Below, in pieces: positions 60,943-64,000 of a stretch of DNA of 64,000 nucleotides. The stretch's first letter is position 1. Each line of letters begins with the position of its first letter. Source of the DNA: Channa striata (lineage: Eukaryota; Chordata; Actinopteri; Anabantiformes; Channidae); the NCBI GenBank assembly GCA_033026295.1, contig CM065182.1, forward strand, positions 18,288,215 through 18,352,214. Direction: 5' to 3'. The position numbers and the translations under genes were made by a program. The notes below the pieces were generated by a model. The model searched no databases, had not been told where the DNA came from, and saw nothing but the letters and a program-made list of their open reading frames with translations.

Positions 60943-63900
60943 GCAGCGCGGCATCCCTCACGCTGCTGCTTTCAACGTCCAGGCAAACGGAAGTTCGGGG
61001 ATCAATATATCCACATAAGACATATTTAAAATAAAACAAATTTTCTCGTGACTTGTTAGTCACTCATGCTGCGGTTCCAAGCGTTTAATGTGATACCGAT
61101 ACTGCCACGTGCAAAAGTTAGGACTCTCTGATTCTGAAAAAACAAAAAGGTTTTCATCGACTTACTATTTAATGCATATTACAAGTGTTTCTTTATCAAA
61201 ATTAATTAAAGTCAATTTGTAATTAATTTATCAAGAGGAGTGCAAACCTTTAAACTTTTAAAATCCCATCATTTTGCTATAACTTTTTAAAATTACATTT
61301 CAAAAGTTATTACCTTTTTTTTTTACTTTGTTACTGAATGTAAATTGTTAATGTATAGATTTGCCATTTCAAAATAGGGGCTACTAATTTTTCCACCTGA
61401 CTGTAAGTTTTTGTAGTGTCAGCAGATATGTTAACATCAAATCCGTCCAATTTTGCACACAGTTTTAATTTTAAATGTCACTTGCTAATGTGATGTTGCA
61501 CAGTCTGCGAGCTTTAGCCATCAAATATGGCAGATGACACCAGACCATCGATTCTCTTCTGAAACTGGTGCTCGCTTTGTAACGCCAGATGGAGCCACAC
61601 ACACACACATACACACACGCCCTGCACCGAAGAGAAGACGCGTGTTTGCCATATCATCCTACATCTGGTCCGATTATCGTGCTGGATTTACCGTGTACAA
61701 TTTGTGTCGATTTTAACTCAAATTGTGAATTTCAAAGAGTAGAAATGAAAACAACTATATACAAAAACATTCACCTGGAAATGTCCTGGTGCTGTGTATT
61801 TCCATGAACCAAGTGACACACAAAGAATATTGGGGCCCCTTAAGGCGTATGATGTGTTGGTAATCGAGCCATGAGGCTGGATTTATAGTTTTAAAAGGAC
61901 GTTTCCTTCGAGTTTTCTCCCCACGGCACGTGAAGTTCTGTTAAAATGACTTGTATTGAAATGTTTGACCTGTGTGTCCCAGTCCAGCTTTGCTTTGAAT
62001 ACATCAGAAAATGTTTCCCATCTCTGGGTCCCATAAGTTGAGCTTATACCTTGAGTTTTCTTTTTTTTAAACTTTCTTTTCTTTAATCCCCATGACTCTT
62101 TAGTTCCCCTCCAAAATGTTTTGTTTAAAACTTTCACATTAAATCAACATTGTTTTCATTGACCAGTTGACATACTGTAGCCAGAAATCCTTTCCCAAGA
62201 CACAGAGATAGTCAAATCAGAATTTAGTGTTGGATTTTTGGATTTAGTGAAGTTATGCTGTCTGGAACAACATAAAGTCCAGATGATTCACTGCCCTGCC
62301 ATCTTCTGTAAATTAATGCAAAGTTAATGGTGAGTTCAGAGATAATTTCCTGTCCCAAGTCCCTTTCCCACCATTTCATTTGGAACGTTTGAAAGAAAAG
62401 CACTTTTAACCTATTTTAAGAAGTTATTCACTATTCTTTGGTTCATACCCCATTTCAGGGATGTCTCGTTCAACATATTAAATTCTTCTTCTAAATTCTT
62501 CTTCTATTCTTGGATTTTGTGGTAAGTTAAAGTAAAATGCAATCAAGCCAGGTGTGTATTACAAAAGCACTGATGCTTATATTGTGTGCTTTATAGAACT
62601 TTGCACAATCATATGTCACAATTTTCGTGTGACACACTCTGAACAGTTTCCGTTTCAGCTAACATCAGTAAACCTATTTCATGTGTCTATACTGTCAAAT
62701 GTGAAGTTCTTGTGACACAGTTTTTTTTTTTTTTTGCAATAAGCTTTACAGAGCAACAAATTACTTGGCACTTCATCGCTAAGCTGCTCAGGTCACACAT
62801 GGCTACGCAGGAAGCTGTTTCCCTTATGCCTGCAGACTCCTGTGCTCACCTCACATGTTCCCACATTGCTCTGACTCCCTGCCAAAAGTTAAAGATCAAG
62901 CTGCCAGCAACACGTGCAGATTGTCAAACAACCTTATTATTACTATTAGACTGAAGCAGTTTGGCACACAGCCTTTGTCAGGGTCTGTTAGACTCACACA
63001 GTAAAGGACATTTAAATATAAATGAGTGTGAGGTGGGTGGGTAGTGTTTATTACCCTGGAACTTGAGTACAAGGGTCCAGGTCAGCCCTCACATGAAAGT
63101 GGTCTCCATTAGCCTGCCTGAGGTTAAACCACTTTCCACTGAGGCAGAGGCAAAGGAATTTATCCAACTATTCAAACCTTCACACCAGTGTTTCCCCGTG
63201 CCGTCTCTTCACTAGCACCTGCATAGGCCTGACACTAGTTACTGATGGAGCCACACAGACTAACTGTAGCTTATTTCAGTGAGAGTTGTTATGGCTATTG
63301 TTAATTATATAAAATGTCAGTATGTTGTTATTAAGAGATGTTAATTTCAAGATCTAGATTAAACAGACTAGAGTGAACCTGCCTTAGTCACACACAATCT
63401 ATTTCTTTTACATCAACAAAGAGAGGCTATCAACACTTTCAAAAACTCTTTAAAAGCCTTTACTTTAACTGCAAATGATGTACTTTATTTAGCATTTGCT
63501 CACAACAAAACATGAAAATATTTAAAATGATAAGTTCAACAGATGTTGCCCTATCATTAGAACTATTAGTACAACTATCATTCTACTCACAATCTTCTTG
63601 CAGTTGGAAGAATGAGGTTGTCTAAAAAGCAAAAATGTAATTGAAAAAGTCATTAGTGTCTGCATCATGAAGTCATCTGGTTGCTTTCTTTCTGATGCAA
63701 TAAATTCTGTAGGCCCGTGGCGGTCCTACCAGGTCAGGTGGATTCTGGGATAGCCTTAACTAGTCTTGGAGCTTATTGATGCAGTCCGTCACAATGTCAG
63801 TTTTTGGCACAAAGCCGATACCTACATATCTACAACCTTTTCCATTTCTTGCGACATTAGGTCATTTGTGTTGGTTGCTATGTTTTAATCAAAATATTTC

Positions 63901-64000
63901 CTGTTTGTTATGCATGACCTCCTTGTTACTTCCTTTTTACAGTAAGACTGATGAAATTTTAAATCCTTTAAGCCACTTTTTTCATTCTGTGTAAAAATGA
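60943..64000. other. Region upstream of gusb without a recognised gene
   Basis: Mostly A/T-rich sequence. It has a small CA run near 61597 and T runs near 61317 and 62720. The 61880-62470 part, on minus, has broken frames with weak resemblance to LINE ORF2 (see rejected items). I find no exon of a neighbouring gene. Confidence 0.5.

Noticed and set aside
61880..62470. Possible degenerate L1-type LINE remnant on minus (KWWERDLGQEI-like segment)
   Set aside because: The frame is broken and the resemblance rests on a few residues; a repeat-library search would be needed to support it.

Overview
This is vertebrate nuclear DNA, almost certainly from a teleost fish and probably a percomorph. The genes are intron-rich with GT-AG introns. 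The introns and spacers hold repeats I recognise from fish genomes: TIR elements with ends like TACACYRATCA, a Tc1/MITE-type end reading CACTGGCCACTTTATTAGG, a repeat carrying CCTAACCCTAA, a LINE 3' end, and CA/GA microsatellites. CpG-rich gene starts carry many GTTAGC/GCTAAC motifs. I see no bacterial, viral or CRISPR content.

Seven protein-coding genes were rebuilt exon by exon by reading splice sites and keeping the frame: dhrs11 (-, 3' end cut off by the window edge), ggnbp2 (-), pigw (-), myo19 (+), znhit3 (-), a nupr1-family gene (-), vkorc1l1 (+) and gusb (-), counting the partial dhrs11 as an eighth. The rebuilt lengths are close to the human proteins as I recall them: ggnbp2 680 aa, pigw 493, myo19 966, znhit3 138, nupr1 76, vkorc1l1 175 and gusb 647. 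That argues for intact genes.

Layout: 1-13.1 kb is dhrs11, mostly a 10.8-kb first intron. 14.4-21.1 kb is ggnbp2. 22.2-24.1 kb is pigw, head-to-head with myo19 (24.8-35.8 kb) across a CpG-rich spacer. znhit3 (37.3-39.3 kb) converges on myo19. The small nupr1 gene (40.8-41.1 kb) lies divergently from vkorc1l1 (41.8-47.5 kb). vkorc1l1 converges on gusb (52.6-60.9 kb). The last 3 kb hold no gene I recognise. In human, dhrs11-ggnbp2-pigw-myo19-znhit3 corresponds to a 17q12 block and vkorc1l1-gusb to 7q11.21, so this window joins two blocks that are separate in human.

The genes do not form one pathway. Their roles are an NADP-dependent reductase, a gametogenetin-binding nuclear protein, a GPI-anchor inositol acyltransferase (ER), a mitochondrial myosin, a HIT zinc-finger snoRNP assembly factor, a stress-response chromatin protein, a vitamin K epoxide reductase paralogue (ER) and a lysosomal glycosidase. 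I found no previously undescribed system. The most useful observations are regulatory. The same 12-mer TGGTCACGTGAC, containing the CLEAR/TFEB consensus GTCACGTGAC, lies just upstream of both nupr1 and gusb. There are also tandem splice sites in ggnbp2 and myo19, a CA repeat beginning at the gusb intron-1 donor, and a long stop-free leader upstream of vkorc1l1.
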